DNA from: an uncultured Blautia sp.
GTDB taxonomy: Bacteria; Bacillota; Clostridia; Lachnospirales; Lachnospiraceae
Direction: 5' to 3'
NCBI RefSeq assembly: GCF_934371575.1
Contig: NZ_CAKRNY010000054.1
Span: 1 to 22,461, forward strand
Length of the DNA: 22,461 bases
The translations under genes and the position numbers were made by a program. This document shows positions 6,237 to 13,960 of this stretch, one piece after another. The first letter of the stretch is position 1, and the number at the start of each line of letters is the position of its first letter. The notes below the pieces were generated by a model. The model saw nothing but the letters and a program-made list of their open reading frames with translations, made no database searches and had not been told where the DNA came from.

Positions 6237-7943
6237 ATGAGTGAGATGATAAATATAGGCGGTTTAAGTGCTGCGCACGGGCAGCGGGTTCATGGTTTTA
6301 TTACTATTGGAAACGGAGAATTTTCTCTTCCGGCGACCATTATACGGGGAGAAAAGCCAGGGAAAACTGCTCTTATCACAGCTGGTATCCATGCAGGAGA
6401 ATATGTGGGAATTCAGAGTGCAGTAGAGCTTGGAAGAGATTTGAAAATCGAGAAAATGACCGGAACGGTAATTATTGTAAAGGTAGTTGGAAGAGAGGAA
6501 TTTGAGAACCGTTATGGCTCTCTTTGCAGGGAAAATCAGGAGAATCTGAATCGTGTTTTTCCGGGAAAAAAGGATGGAACCAAGTACGAAAAGCTTGCTT
6601 ATGCAGTAGTGGAAGAGCTGCAGAAAGCAGCTGATTATTATATTGATCTTCACAGTGGAGATGATTATGAGAAGCTGACTCCTTATGTGTATTATGCAGG
6701 AAAAGCTTCCCCTGAAGTGGTAAAACTTTCACGTCAGATGGCAGAGCAGGTGGATGTTCCTTATATGGTGAAATCTGAAGTTGCATCTGGCGGAAGCTAT
6801 AATTATGCAGCTGCCTGCGGCATTCCATCTGTTCTTTTGGAAAGAGGTGGAATGGGTGCCTGGGAGACTGAGGAAGTGCGTTCTATGAAGCGGGATGTGC
6901 GCAGTATTCTTCGCTTTCTGGGAATCTATGATGGCCACAGAAGCATGCGGAAATACTATCCTTTAAATGTGACTCAGGTGCAGTATCAGTCTGCCTCTTA
7001 TTCGGGACTCTGGTATCCACAGAAGAAGGCTGGCGATCTGTTTACAGAAGGAGAGGTTCTGGGCTATATAAAGGATTATGAGGACAATATTCTGGAAACC
7101 TGTATCTCTTATGGGGATGGAGTGATTCTGTATCAGACAGGCTCTCTCCAGGTAATCAAGGATGGCCCCATGGTAGCTTACGGACGGATCAGCTACGAGG
7201 AAGACGACAGGAAGGAGAAGATAGCAGCCTACTGGACGAAGAGAAGTGACAGTTTTCTGGAGCAGAGAAGAGCTGAATTACATAGTCCGCTGGCAGATAG
7301 ATGGATGGAAGAAATCAGAAAATATCTGCCTGAAAATGAGTCGGAAAATGGCAGACTCAAAATCCTGGATGTAGGCTGTGGAACCGGCTTTTTTACCATT
7401 CTTCTTGCAAAGCAGGGACATCAGGTGACTGGTACTGATCTTACTCCGGATATGATTGCAAACTCCCGTATTCTCGGGGAAGAAGAACATGTGACCTGCG
7501 ATTTCCAGGTCATGGATGCGGAGCATTTGGGCTTTTCGGATGAAAGCTTCGATGTAGTCATTTCCCGTAATCTTACATGGACCCTGCCGGAAGCTGCCCA
7601 GGCTTATAAAGAATGGATAAGGGTGCTGAAGCCAGGTGGACTGCTGTTGAATTTTGATGCCAATTACGGAGCCACAAATTTTGCTGAGACCTCAGGTCTC
7701 CCGGAAAATCATGCCCACAATCAGCTTGGAAATTCCCTGATGCAGGAATGTGAAGACATTAAACGCCAGCTGCCCATCAGCTCTTATATCCGTCCTGCCT
7801 GGGATGTGGAAGAGCTTGGAAAACTGGGAGTGGAGCAATTAGCCATTGATCTTGGCATCAGCAAACGGATATATAAAGAAAAAGATGAATTCTATAATCC
7901 TACTCCGATGTTTGTGATCGGGGCGAAGAAGTCTCAAAATTAA
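6237..7943 (+). CDS. AstE/AspA-type zinc deacylase fused to a SAM methyltransferase
   Basis: This 568-residue protein has two enzymes in one chain. Residues about 5-315 resemble succinylglutamate desuccinylase/aspartoacylase (M14-like), with zinc ligands H52 and E55 (GIHAGEYVG), H139 (IDLHSGD), the substrate loop NLNRVFPG (103-110) and catalytic E202 in LLERGG. Residues about 325-568 are a complete class I methyltransferase with LDVGCGTG (377-384), similar to the upstream gene including SRNLTWTLP and NFDAN. The AstE part probably removes an acyl group from an amino-acid-like compound; the combined substrate is unknown. The ATG at 6237 is preferred over a TTG at 6159 that lacks a ribosome site. 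The reading frame through the junction is open, so this is a real fusion in the sequence given. Confidence 0.88.
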   Translation: MSEMINIGGLSAAHGQRVHGFITIGNGEFSLPATIIRGEKPGKTALITAGIHAGEYVGIQSAVELGRDLKIEKMTGTVIIVKVVGREEFENRYGSLCRENQENLNRVFPGKKDGTKYEKLAYAVVEELQKAADYYIDLHSGDDYEKLTPYVYYAGKASPEVVKLSRQMAEQVDVPYMVKSEVASGGSYNYAAACGIPSVLLERGGMGAWETEEVRSMKRDVRSILRFLGIYDGHRSMRKYYPLNVTQVQYQSASYSGLWYPQKKAGDLFTEGEVLGYIKDYEDNILETCISYGDGVILYQTGSLQVIKDGPMVAYGRISYEEDDRKEKIAAYWTKRSDSFLEQRRAELHSPLADRWMEEIRKYLPENESENGRLKILDVGCGTGFFTILLAKQGHQVTGTDLTPDMIANSRILGEEEHVTCDFQVMDAEHLGFSDESFDVVISRNLTWTLPEAAQAYKEWIRVLKPGGLLLNFDANYGATNFAETSGLPENHAHNQLGNSLMQECEDIKRQLPISSYIRPAWDVEELGKLGVEQLAIDLGISKRIYKEKDEFYNPTPMFVIGAKKSQN

Positions 7944-7953
7944 GGGACGTCAA

Positions 7954-8700
7954 TCAAATCACAAAATCGGAGCTGGTCATATGGAGGAATGCCATTGTTT
8001 TCTCATTTTTTGGACAGGAGAAAAACTCTTTTGAAGGGGCTTCTTCCACAATGACTCCGTCCTCCATGTAGACTACCCAGTTGGCAACTTTTCTTGCGAA
8101 ATCCATCTCATGGGTGACCACAACCATGGTGGTTCCTTCGTCAGCAAGCTTTCGCATTACATCCAGAACTTCCCCTGTGAGTCTTGGATCAAGGGCTGAA
8201 GTTGGCTCATCAAAAAGAACGATTTCTGGATTGTAAGCGATGGCTCTGGCGATGGCAACTCGCTGCTGCTGACCTCCTGAGAGCTGGTCCGGATAGAAGT
8301 CAGCACGGTCTGCCATGCCGACTTTATCCAGCATTTCCATGGCTTTTTTCTTTGCTTCCTCAGAGGAATACTTACGGGCAATGGTAAGTCCTTCCAGAAC
8401 ATTTTCAAGGGCTGTTTTGTTGCGGAAAAGATTGTATCCCTGGAAAACAAAGCCCATTTTCATTCGCAGCTGTCGAACTTCTTTTTTGGTAACAGCAGTG
8501 ATATTCTTATGGAAATCATCAAAGGTAATTTCTCCTTTATCTGCCTGCTCCAGAAAGCTGATACAGCGGAGAAGGGTGGTTTTTCCGGAACCGCTGTTTC
8601 CCAAAATTGCGATTACGGATCCTTTTTCAACTTTAAAATCAACACCTTTTAATACTTCAGTTGATCCGAATTTTTTATGGATGTTCTTTACTTCCAGCAT
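7954..8700 (-). CDS. Polar amino-acid ABC transporter, ATP-binding protein
   Basis: This 248-residue ATPase powers import of a polar amino acid. Walker A is GNSGSGKTT (about 35-43), the Q-loop region is MGFVFQGYNLF, the signature is LSGGQQQRVAIARA and Walker B is IVLFDEPTSALDP, followed by the switch histidine in VVTHEMDFA. It is closest in style to GlnQ/TcyC/YecC proteins. It is last in a minus-strand operon after the binding protein, permease and AhpD-like gene, with 57 bases before it and only a weak ribosome site (GTGAGAAAA). It ends 10 bases from the convergent methyltransferase fusion gene, with no terminator visible between. Confidence 0.94.
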   Translation of the reverse strand: MLEVKNIHKKFGSTEVLKGVDFKVEKGSVIAILGNSGSGKTTLLRCISFLEQADKGEITFDDFHKNITAVTKKEVRQLRMKMGFVFQGYNLFRNKTALENVLEGLTIARKYSSEEAKKKAMEMLDKVGMADRADFYPDQLSGGQQQRVAIARAIAYNPEIVLFDEPTSALDPRLTGEVLDVMRKLADEGTTMVVVTHEMDFARKVANWVVYMEDGVIVEEAPSKEFFSCPKNEKTMAFLHMTSSDFVI

Positions 8701-8757
8701 ACTTTTTTCTCACATTCTTAATAATAAAATGTCAATATTGTTATAGATAGAGACTGA

Positions 8758-9255
8758 TTATACTTCGACCTTTAAAATATCGTTAAAGTAGTTATTTGCA
8801 ACCATCAGCACACCCATAGCTGTGATAACTACGATTTCTTCTTCTGTAAATTCTTCTTTTAATTCAGTATAGATTTCATCAGGAATGTTTTTCGGATCTT
8901 TTGCAAGAGCGCGGCCAAAAGAAATAAGTAATTCTTCCTTCTTTGTAAATTGAAAATTGTCGAAATCAATACCATTATCTTTCAGAAGCTTTCTGAAATA
9001 AGTACTGCATACCAGGCAGTCATTTTCTTCGGAAATTGCATATTCAAAGAAGTCACCGGCTCTTTTTCCAATCAGCCGCTGCAGTTCCCGGTCAAGGGAA
9101 TAGGAGCTGTCTTCAATGGCTTTGAAGGCTTCTGCATTATGAAGAAGAGTAAGCTTTTCATTGGTAAGTCTGTAGCCCTGTGCAAGATGGTTTTTGATTA
9201 CTTCTTTCTCTTTTTCACCGGCTGTTTCCGGGTTGATTTTGGAAATATAAGACAT
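8758..9255 (-). CDS. AhpD-like / carboxymuconolactone decarboxylase-family protein
   Basis: This 165-residue, mostly helical protein looks like the AhpD-like/CMD superfamily. It has a redox-type CxxC (C80 and C83 in ENDCLVCSTYF) after an acidic helix. In AhpD the motif is CxxCxxxH; here the histidine position is F87, so the peroxidase-like proton relay may be absent. The ATG at 9255 is chosen over an upstream in-frame start at 9291 because AAAGGAG precedes it closely. That ribosome site lies inside the last codons of the permease gene, whose stop is 2 bases away, so translation is probably coupled. A thiol-disulfide role for the imported substrate is inference. Confidence 0.75.
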   Translation of the reverse strand: MSYISKINPETAGEKEKEVIKNHLAQGYRLTNEKLTLLHNAEAFKAIEDSSYSLDRELQRLIGKRAGDFFEYAISEENDCLVCSTYFRKLLKDNGIDFDNFQFTKKEELLISFGRALAKDPKNIPDEIYTELKEEFTEEEIVVITAMGVLMVANNYFNDILKVEV

Positions 9256-9257
9256 GA

Positions 9258-9941
9258 TTATTCTCCTTTCACTGGCGCTGGAGCATTCCATACCAGCCTT
9301 TTTTCAAAATAGTTTTGTACCCATGTAAGGACAGTACAGATCATAAGGTAGATGACAGCGGCCTCGCAGTACAAAGCGAAAGGCTCGTAGGTTCTGGCTG
9401 CGATTTGCTGTGCGGTGGTGAACAGCTCTACAACTGTAATACTTGATGCAAGTGAGGTATCCTTGGTCAGTCCGATCAGGGAATTGAACAGTGGCGGAAA
9501 AGCAATCCGGAATGCCTGGGGCATTACAATTCGTGTCATGGTCTGACGGTAGTTCAGCCCGATCATGTACGCTGCCTCCGTCTGTCCTTCCGGTACAGCC
9601 TGAATCGCAGAGCGGAAAATTTCAGCATTGTAAGCGCCAAGGTTTAAGGCAAATGCAATAACCGCAGACGGAAAAGCGTCCAGTATGATCCCTACTGAGG
9701 GAAGACCGAAGAAAATGATAAACAGCTGTACGATAAGTGGAGTTCCGCGGAAAATCCATATATAAAATCTGGCAAACTGTTTCAGTCCTTTTACGTTGGC
9801 AATTTGTACCAGGGCAAGAAAAAGAGCTATGATACAGCCAAAAACAAAAGATAATAAAGTAAGGGGGATTGTAACTTTTATTCCGGGTATGAGGATTCTG
9901 GTAAAGGAAGATACCAGAATCCCTGCTAAACGTTCACTCAT
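9258..9941 (-). CDS. Polar amino-acid ABC transporter, permease
   Basis: This 227-residue membrane protein is of the HisMQ/GlnP/YecS type, with about five hydrophobic helices. The EAA loop that contacts the ATPase reads EAAYMIGLNYRQTMTRIVMP, and RGTPLIVQLFIIFFGLP is the characteristic segment of polar amino-acid permeases. As only one permease gene is present, it probably works as a homodimer with the ATPase encoded downstream. GAGGAA precedes the ATG at 9941. The gene lies 12 bases after the binding-protein gene and abuts the AhpD-like gene. Confidence 0.94.
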   Translation of the reverse strand: MSERLAGILVSSFTRILIPGIKVTIPLTLLSFVFGCIIALFLALVQIANVKGLKQFARFYIWIFRGTPLIVQLFIIFFGLPSVGIILDAFPSAVIAFALNLGAYNAEIFRSAIQAVPEGQTEAAYMIGLNYRQTMTRIVMPQAFRIAFPPLFNSLIGLTKDTSLASSITVVELFTTAQQIAARTYEPFALYCEAAVIYLMICTVLTWVQNYFEKRLVWNAPAPVKGE

Positions 9942-9953
9942 AATTGGTTCCTC

Positions 9954-10766
9954 TTAATTGGCTGCATTTTCATCCTGCGGCTGTGTGAAGTCTGTGCCGA
10001 AGTAATCCTCAGAAAGTTTGCTTAAAGTTCCGTCTTCTTTCAGTTCGTCAATAGCGTTCTGAACTGCATCATATAAAGCTGTTTCCCCTTTCTTGATCGG
10101 GACAGCGTAGGTATCTACAACGTCCGGAATTACGAAAGCAACTTTCAGATTTGCATCCGGGTGCTGCTGAAGGTATTCATTGAATACAACAGAGTTAAAG
10201 GTTGTGAAGTCGGCACGTCCGGATTCAATCAGGGAAACTGCTTCGTCTGCTGTACTGATCTGTACAAGAGATGCACCGGCGTCTTCCAGAATATCAAGGT
10301 AAGCGGTTGTGGCAGTGTTTGCTACTTTTTTGCCATCCAGGGAAGCCATATCTACGATATCATCATTGTCTTTGGCTACTACGATCTGCTGTGTGATATA
10401 GAAATATGGTCCTGCGAAATCGTATTTTTCTTCACGTTCCGGGGTGATACTTACTGCATTGATAACTGTATCAAGACGTCCGCTGTCGATTCCTGCAAGA
10501 AGGGAATCCCAGTCAGATTCTGTGAAATCTGCTTCCACACCAAGCTTGTCTGCAATTGCCTTTGCTACTTCCACATCAAATCCGGTAAGTTCTCCGTTAT
10601 CGTCATGATAGGTGTATGGAGGATAGGTTCCTTCCACACCGACTTTCAGTTTTCCTGATTCCTGAATCTGTGCAAGCTCGTCATCAGCTGCATAAGCCAT
10701 ACTGCATGTTGCCAGAACTCCTGTTAATACTGCTGCAATTCCTAAAGTCAAGATGCTTTTTCTCAT
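9954..10766 (-). CDS. Amino-acid (cystine-like) ABC transporter substrate-binding protein
   Basis: This 270-residue SBP_bac_3 protein binds the substrate outside the membrane. A signal peptide (residues 1-26, ending AYA-ADDE) is followed by KLKVGVEGTYPPYTYHDDNGELTGFDVEVAKAI, and then by ITPEREEKYDF, sequences close to E. coli FliY/TcyJ and B. subtilis TcyA cystine-binding proteins. Cystine or a related sulfur amino acid is therefore likely but not proven. There is no standard lipobox: the only candidate, LATC, has threonine before cysteine, while AYA fits signal peptidase I. GAGGAGG precedes the ATG, and the gene is first in its operon. Confidence 0.92.
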   Translation of the reverse strand: MRKSILTLGIAAVLTGVLATCSMAYAADDELAQIQESGKLKVGVEGTYPPYTYHDDNGELTGFDVEVAKAIADKLGVEADFTESDWDSLLAGIDSGRLDTVINAVSITPEREEKYDFAGPYFYITQQIVVAKDNDDIVDMASLDGKKVANTATTAYLDILEDAGASLVQISTADEAVSLIESGRADFTTFNSVVFNEYLQQHPDANLKVAFVIPDVVDTYAVPIKKGETALYDAVQNAIDELKEDGTLSKLSEDYFGTDFTQPQDENAAN

Positions 10767-10825
10767 AATTGTATCCTCCTCTTATTTATGTTTCCTATTT
10801 AGCAACTAGGATTAATATGGATTGA

Positions 10826-10854
10826 ATGATAGCATAGAAATCTGGTGTTGTCTA
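10826..10854 (-). promoter_or_regulatory. Promoter of the amino-acid ABC transporter operon
   Basis: On the minus strand TAGACA (10849-10854) is followed after 17 bases by TATCAT (10826-10831), with an extended -10 TG one base before it. A TGGAATA half-site (10858-10864) lies immediately upstream of the -35 box, where a LysR-type activator would be expected to bind. Confidence 0.55.
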
Positions 10855-10918
10855 ATATGGAATAAGGATAGCTGGTTATAGGTAATGACTATAATCTGTT
10901 TAAAGGGACTGGAAATTT

Positions 10919-10942
10919 TATCCCCCTGGGAGGCTTGCGGGA
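10919..10942. promoter_or_regulatory. GC box B upstream of the LysR-type gene
   Basis: This segment has C5, T, GGG, A, GGCTTG, then CGGGA. It matches box A at 5282-5305 at 20 of 24 positions and lies in otherwise AT-rich DNA. A TATAAT at 10890-10895 lies upstream, so the box may fall in the leader of the lysR transcript. Its function is unknown. Confidence 0.45.
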
Positions 10943-10955
10943 ATTTAAAAATATG

Positions 10956-11010
10956 GTATTCTAAACGGGATACAGGACGGCAGCTATTACTCCGCAAAAA
11001 TAGCTGCCGT
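10956..11010 (+). promoter_or_regulatory. Structured leader of the LysR-type gene: two hairpins
   Basis: GTATTC (10956-10961) pairs with GGATAC (10968-10973). Four bases later ACGGCAGCTATT (10977-10988) pairs perfectly with AATAGCTGCCGT (10999-11010) across a 10-base loop. Only a weak T-rich run (ATCTTTC) follows. It lies 39 bases before the start codon and could be a leaky terminator, an attenuator or an mRNA stabiliser. Confidence 0.5.
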
Positions 11011-11049
11011 ATCTTTCGTGATGAAGTTTTCGCCAGAGAGGAAATAGAT

Positions 11050-11994
11050 ATGTTAGATCTGAAACAACTGAAATATTTTATAGTGTGTGCTGAAACTGGC
11101 TCTATCAGCGAAGCTGCCAAGCTTCTTTATACAACCCAGCCCAGTGTGAGCAAGGCAATCAAAGCACTGGAGGAAGAAATGGGGATTGTATTGTTTGAAC
11201 GTATGCCAAGGGGAATTGCGCTTACGGCGAAAGGCCGGGAGGCATACCGATATGCGTGCAGGATCATAAATGATTCCCGGATACTGGAAGAGATGAGCCA
11301 TGGGAATATGGCAAAATATCTGCGGATTTCATTGAATCCCAGTTCCTGGTTTACCAACCAGTTTGTGGAGTTTTATAAGGAAAACTATGAAAAGGATTAT
11401 CATTTTGAAATCTATACAGCTGGTGTACGGACAGTAATGGAACGTGTAAGAGATTATCTTTCAGATATTGGTTTTGTATATGTGATGGAGCCGCAAAAGA
11501 AAGAGTTTCAGTATGAATTGGCAAAAAACAGACTGGTTTTCAATGTTATGCAGGAGAGCACAGCAACGTTTTATCCGGGAAAATTAAATCCGCTTAATAA
11601 GTGGAAAAATGCTTCCGAAAAGGAGAAAATATGTGCTGCTAATATGGAGCAGATGAAGGATTGCCGTTTTATCCAGAACTTCCGGGATGAATTTCTGGAA
11701 TTGAATGATAAGGAAAAACATGGTGTATTCAGTTGGGAGGATCTGGATGTTTCCATTATTACAAACAGTGATTATATTATGGAAAAAATGCTGAAAGAAA
11801 CAGAGCTTTGTAATATCAGCGGAAGCTATTTATCAGATGACAAAAAAGCTGTAAATAAGGGGATTCCTCTAGACTTTAGAAAGAATAAGGTTTTTTTCGG
11901 ATACATCAGAAGAAAAAATGATGATCCGGATGAATTGATCGATGAACTGTTGGAATTTTTGAATGAAAAATTAAAAACAGAGAATCTGGAATAA
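11050..11994 (+). CDS. LysR-family transcriptional regulator
   Basis: This 314-residue protein begins with a standard LysR winged helix: LKQLKYFIVCAETGSISEAAKLLYTTQPSVSKAIKALEE starts at residue 4, and FERMPRGIALTAKG closes the domain. The rest is a divergent effector-binding domain, so the co-inducer cannot be named. The ATG at 11050 is chosen because GAGAGG (11036-11041) precedes it; an in-frame start at 10885 would translate through box B and the leader hairpins and add 55 non-family residues. It lies between a divergent amino-acid transporter operon and a downstream nickel/peptide operon. TGGAATA half-sites near both make it the likely regulator of both. Confidence 0.92.
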   Translation: MLDLKQLKYFIVCAETGSISEAAKLLYTTQPSVSKAIKALEEEMGIVLFERMPRGIALTAKGREAYRYACRIINDSRILEEMSHGNMAKYLRISLNPSSWFTNQFVEFYKENYEKDYHFEIYTAGVRTVMERVRDYLSDIGFVYVMEPQKKEFQYELAKNRLVFNVMQESTATFYPGKLNPLNKWKNASEKEKICAANMEQMKDCRFIQNFRDEFLELNDKEKHGVFSWEDLDVSIITNSDYIMEKMLKETELCNISGSYLSDDKKAVNKGIPLDFRKNKVFFGYIRRKNDDPDELIDELLEFLNEKLKTENLE

Positions 11995-12028
11995 AAAAGA
12001 TATTCCAAAATAATAAAAAAATATTCCA
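11987..12028. promoter_or_regulatory. Candidate LysR-type binding sites (TGGAATA repeats)
   Basis: TGGAATA (11987-11993) and TATTCCA (12001-12007) form a perfect inverted repeat with a 7-base spacer, overlapping the lysR stop codon. A second TATTCCA lies at 12022-12028, exactly 21 bases (two helical turns) after the first. The same half-site is at 10858-10864. This resembles the paired-site architecture of LysR regulators, although assignment to this protein is inference. Confidence 0.5.
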
Positions 12029-12038
12029 AAACAGAATG

Positions 12039-12080
12039 GCTTATAACCCCCGGGGTGGGTTGTAGGCTGTTTTTTATTTT
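12039..12080 (+). terminator. Terminator after the LysR-type gene, containing GC box C
   Basis: GCTTATAACCC (12039-12049) pairs with GGGTTGTAGGC (12057-12067) over a 7-base loop, with two U:G pairs in the plus-strand RNA, followed by T6-A-T4 (12070-12080). This is a textbook Rho-independent terminator. It separates lysR from the downstream operon, or attenuates read-through into it. The right arm and loop also resemble GC boxes A and B. Confidence 0.75.
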
Positions 12081-12150
12081 GCTAAACTACAGCGCGGGAT
12101 GAAAGAATGAGTAAAAACCTACTTGTACAGTATGGAATGGAGACAATCAA

Positions 12151-13098
12151 ATGAAAAAATATGTAATTAAACGTATACTTCAGCTGATTCCCATTTTGTT
12201 TGCAATTACCTTCCTGTCTTTTGGAATGATGAGAATAGCAGGAAGCGATGTTGTAACACAGAAAATGGAGAATACAGGAGCTGCTGTATCAGAAGAGGTA
12301 ATGAATGCTGCAAGAGCCCAGCTGGGACTGGACAAGCCTTTTCTTACCCAGTATTTTGTATGGCTTGGGAAACTACTTCGGGGAGATATGGGGGAAAGCT
12401 ATGTGTCCGGATTTCCGGTATTTGACACCTTTCTATCGAAGCTTCCGGCTACGTTACTTCTCACAGTTACGTCAATTTTGCTTACCATTGTCATTTCCAT
12501 TCCCCTTGGAATTCTGTCTGCAGTGAAGCAGAATACAATACTTGATTATATCATACGGCTGTGCAGTTTTATAGGAAACAGCCTTCCGAATTTCTTTGTA
12601 TCACTTTTGCTTATGTATTTTCTGGCAATCAGAATGAGGATTTTTCCGGTTATTTCTAAAGATATCAGTCTGAAAAGTGTTGCAATGCCGGCTATCACTC
12701 TGGCAATTGCAATGTCGGCGAAATATCTCCGCCAGGTGAGAGCCACAATTCTGGATGAGCTTAATAAAGACTATGTAACTGGTGCCCGGGCTCGTGGTGT
12801 GAAGTTTTCTGTTACACTATGGAAAAGTATTATGAAAGCTTCTCTTGTTACAATTATTACATTATTAATGCTGTCAGTTGGAAATCTTCTTGGCGGTACC
12901 GCTATTGTGGAATCTATTTTTATGTGGGATGGTGTTGGAAAAATGGCGGTGGATGCTATTTCCATGCGTGACTATCCGATTATCCAGGCTTATGTTATGT
13001 GGATGGCGATTATTTATGTTCTGGTAAATCTGCTTACAGATCTTTCTTACCGTTTTCTGGATCCCAGAATTCGCCTGGGAGGTGAAGGAAATGAGTGA
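12151..13098 (+). CDS. Nickel/peptide-type ABC transporter permease, NikB/DppB-like
   Basis: This 315-residue inner-membrane permease starts with the family opening KKYVIKRILQLIPILFAITFLSF. Its EAA loop is near ARARGVKFSVTLWKSIMKASL, and it ends with the conserved IRDY-like and LDPRIR segments. Along its length it is nearer to E. coli NikB than to OppB (LGLDKPFLTQYFVWLGKLLRGDMG, LPATLLLT, GGTAIVESIFMWDGVGKMAVDAISMRDYPIIQ). About six membrane helices are expected. GGAG precedes the ATG by 8 bases. It is first in a five-gene operon; nickel versus oligopeptide substrate cannot be settled from sequence alone. Confidence 0.92.
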   Translation: MKKYVIKRILQLIPILFAITFLSFGMMRIAGSDVVTQKMENTGAAVSEEVMNAARAQLGLDKPFLTQYFVWLGKLLRGDMGESYVSGFPVFDTFLSKLPATLLLTVTSILLTIVISIPLGILSAVKQNTILDYIIRLCSFIGNSLPNFFVSLLLMYFLAIRMRIFPVISKDISLKSVAMPAITLAIAMSAKYLRQVRATILDELNKDYVTGARARGVKFSVTLWKSIMKASLVTIITLLMLSVGNLLGGTAIVESIFMWDGVGKMAVDAISMRDYPIIQAYVMWMAIIYVLVNLLTDLSYRFLDPRIRLGGEGNE

Positions 13099-13960
13099 GA
13101 TAACAGTACGTGTCCAGAAAGTCCGGAAAAGTCATATAAAGCAGAAGCTGATAATATTCAGTATACTGGCAGCCTGTTTGGTGCTTCTGGCAATATTTTC
13201 AGATCATCTATGTCCCTATGATCCATATGCCCAGGATCTTTCCTGTGCTCTTCAGGCACCTAGTCTTCAGCATCCCATGGGAACGGATACTTATGGCAGG
13301 GATATGCTGTCTCGGGTGATCAGCGGAGCAAGAGCCAGTATTTTTTCTACTTTTATATTAGTGGCAGTGATTTTCATATTTGGAACCATTGTGGGAGTAT
13401 GCTGTGGTTATTTTGGCGGAATCCTGGATGCTGTCATGATGCGGATTTCCGATGTGTGCCTGGCTTTTCCGGGACTTGTGTTTGCTATGGCAATTGCAGC
13501 AGTTCTCGGCGGTGGCATCCAGAATGCGGTTATTGCACTGGCGGTGATCAGCTGGCCGAAGTATTCCCGAATTGCACGAGGCCAGACACTGTCATTAAAA
13601 AACGAACCCTATATCCATGCTGCAATGCTGGCAGGTGATAATTCTGTCCAGATTATGGTAAGACATGTTCTTCCCAATATGTTGGGACCTGTTCTTGTTA
13701 CGGCCATGCTGGATATCGGAACCATGATGATGGAACTGGCCGGGCTGTCCTTTTTGGGACTGGGTGCCCAGATTCCTATGGCAGAATGGGGAAGTATGAT
13801 GAGCAGTGGTAGAAGTATGATCCAGACCTATCCGTGGATTGTTTTATCCCCGGGAGTTGCAATTTTTGTATCTGTAGTTATTTTTAATCTATTGGGTGAT
13901 ACTGTACGCGATTATCTGGATCCGAAAAATAGTCATTCAAAAAGAAGAGGAGGAATGTAA
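13091..13960 (+). CDS. Nickel/peptide-type ABC transporter permease, NikC/DppC-like
   Basis: This 289-residue second permease pairs with the upstream one to form the channel. It has the DppC/NikC N-terminal helix, HPMGTDTYGRDMLSRVISGARAS, and an EAA loop with MLAGDNSVQIMVRHVLPN, plus the ending NLLGDTVRDYLDPK. The ATG at 13091 is chosen because GGAGG at 13078-13082 precedes it by 8 bases; a GTG at 13082 is also in frame. The start overlaps the end of the upstream permease by 8 bases, consistent with translational coupling. Its stop is immediately followed by the binding-protein start. Confidence 0.92.
   Translation: MSEITVRVQKVRKSHIKQKLIIFSILAACLVLLAIFSDHLCPYDPYAQDLSCALQAPSLQHPMGTDTYGRDMLSRVISGARASIFSTFILVAVIFIFGTIVGVCCGYFGGILDAVMMRISDVCLAFPGLVFAMAIAAVLGGGIQNAVIALAVISWPKYSRIARGQTLSLKNEPYIHAAMLAGDNSVQIMVRHVLPNMLGPVLVTAMLDIGTMMMELAGLSFLGLGAQIPMAEWGSMMSSGRSMIQTYPWIVLSPGVAIFVSVVIFNLLGDTVRDYLDPKNSHSKRRGGM

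Noticed and set aside
10161..10658. 165-codon plus-strand frame inside the amino-acid binding-protein gene
   Set aside because: It is a cysteine-rich shadow of a conserved SBP_bac_3 gene on the other strand.
10885..11049. Extension of the LysR protein to an upstream in-frame start
   Set aside because: The extra 55 residues cross box B and two hairpins, do not match the family, and the ATG at 11050 has a good ribosome site.
13845..13860. A fourth C4-G3 box resembling boxes A and B
   Set aside because: It lies in the permease coding sequence, where it encodes the conserved LSPGVAI segment, so the resemblance is explained by the protein.
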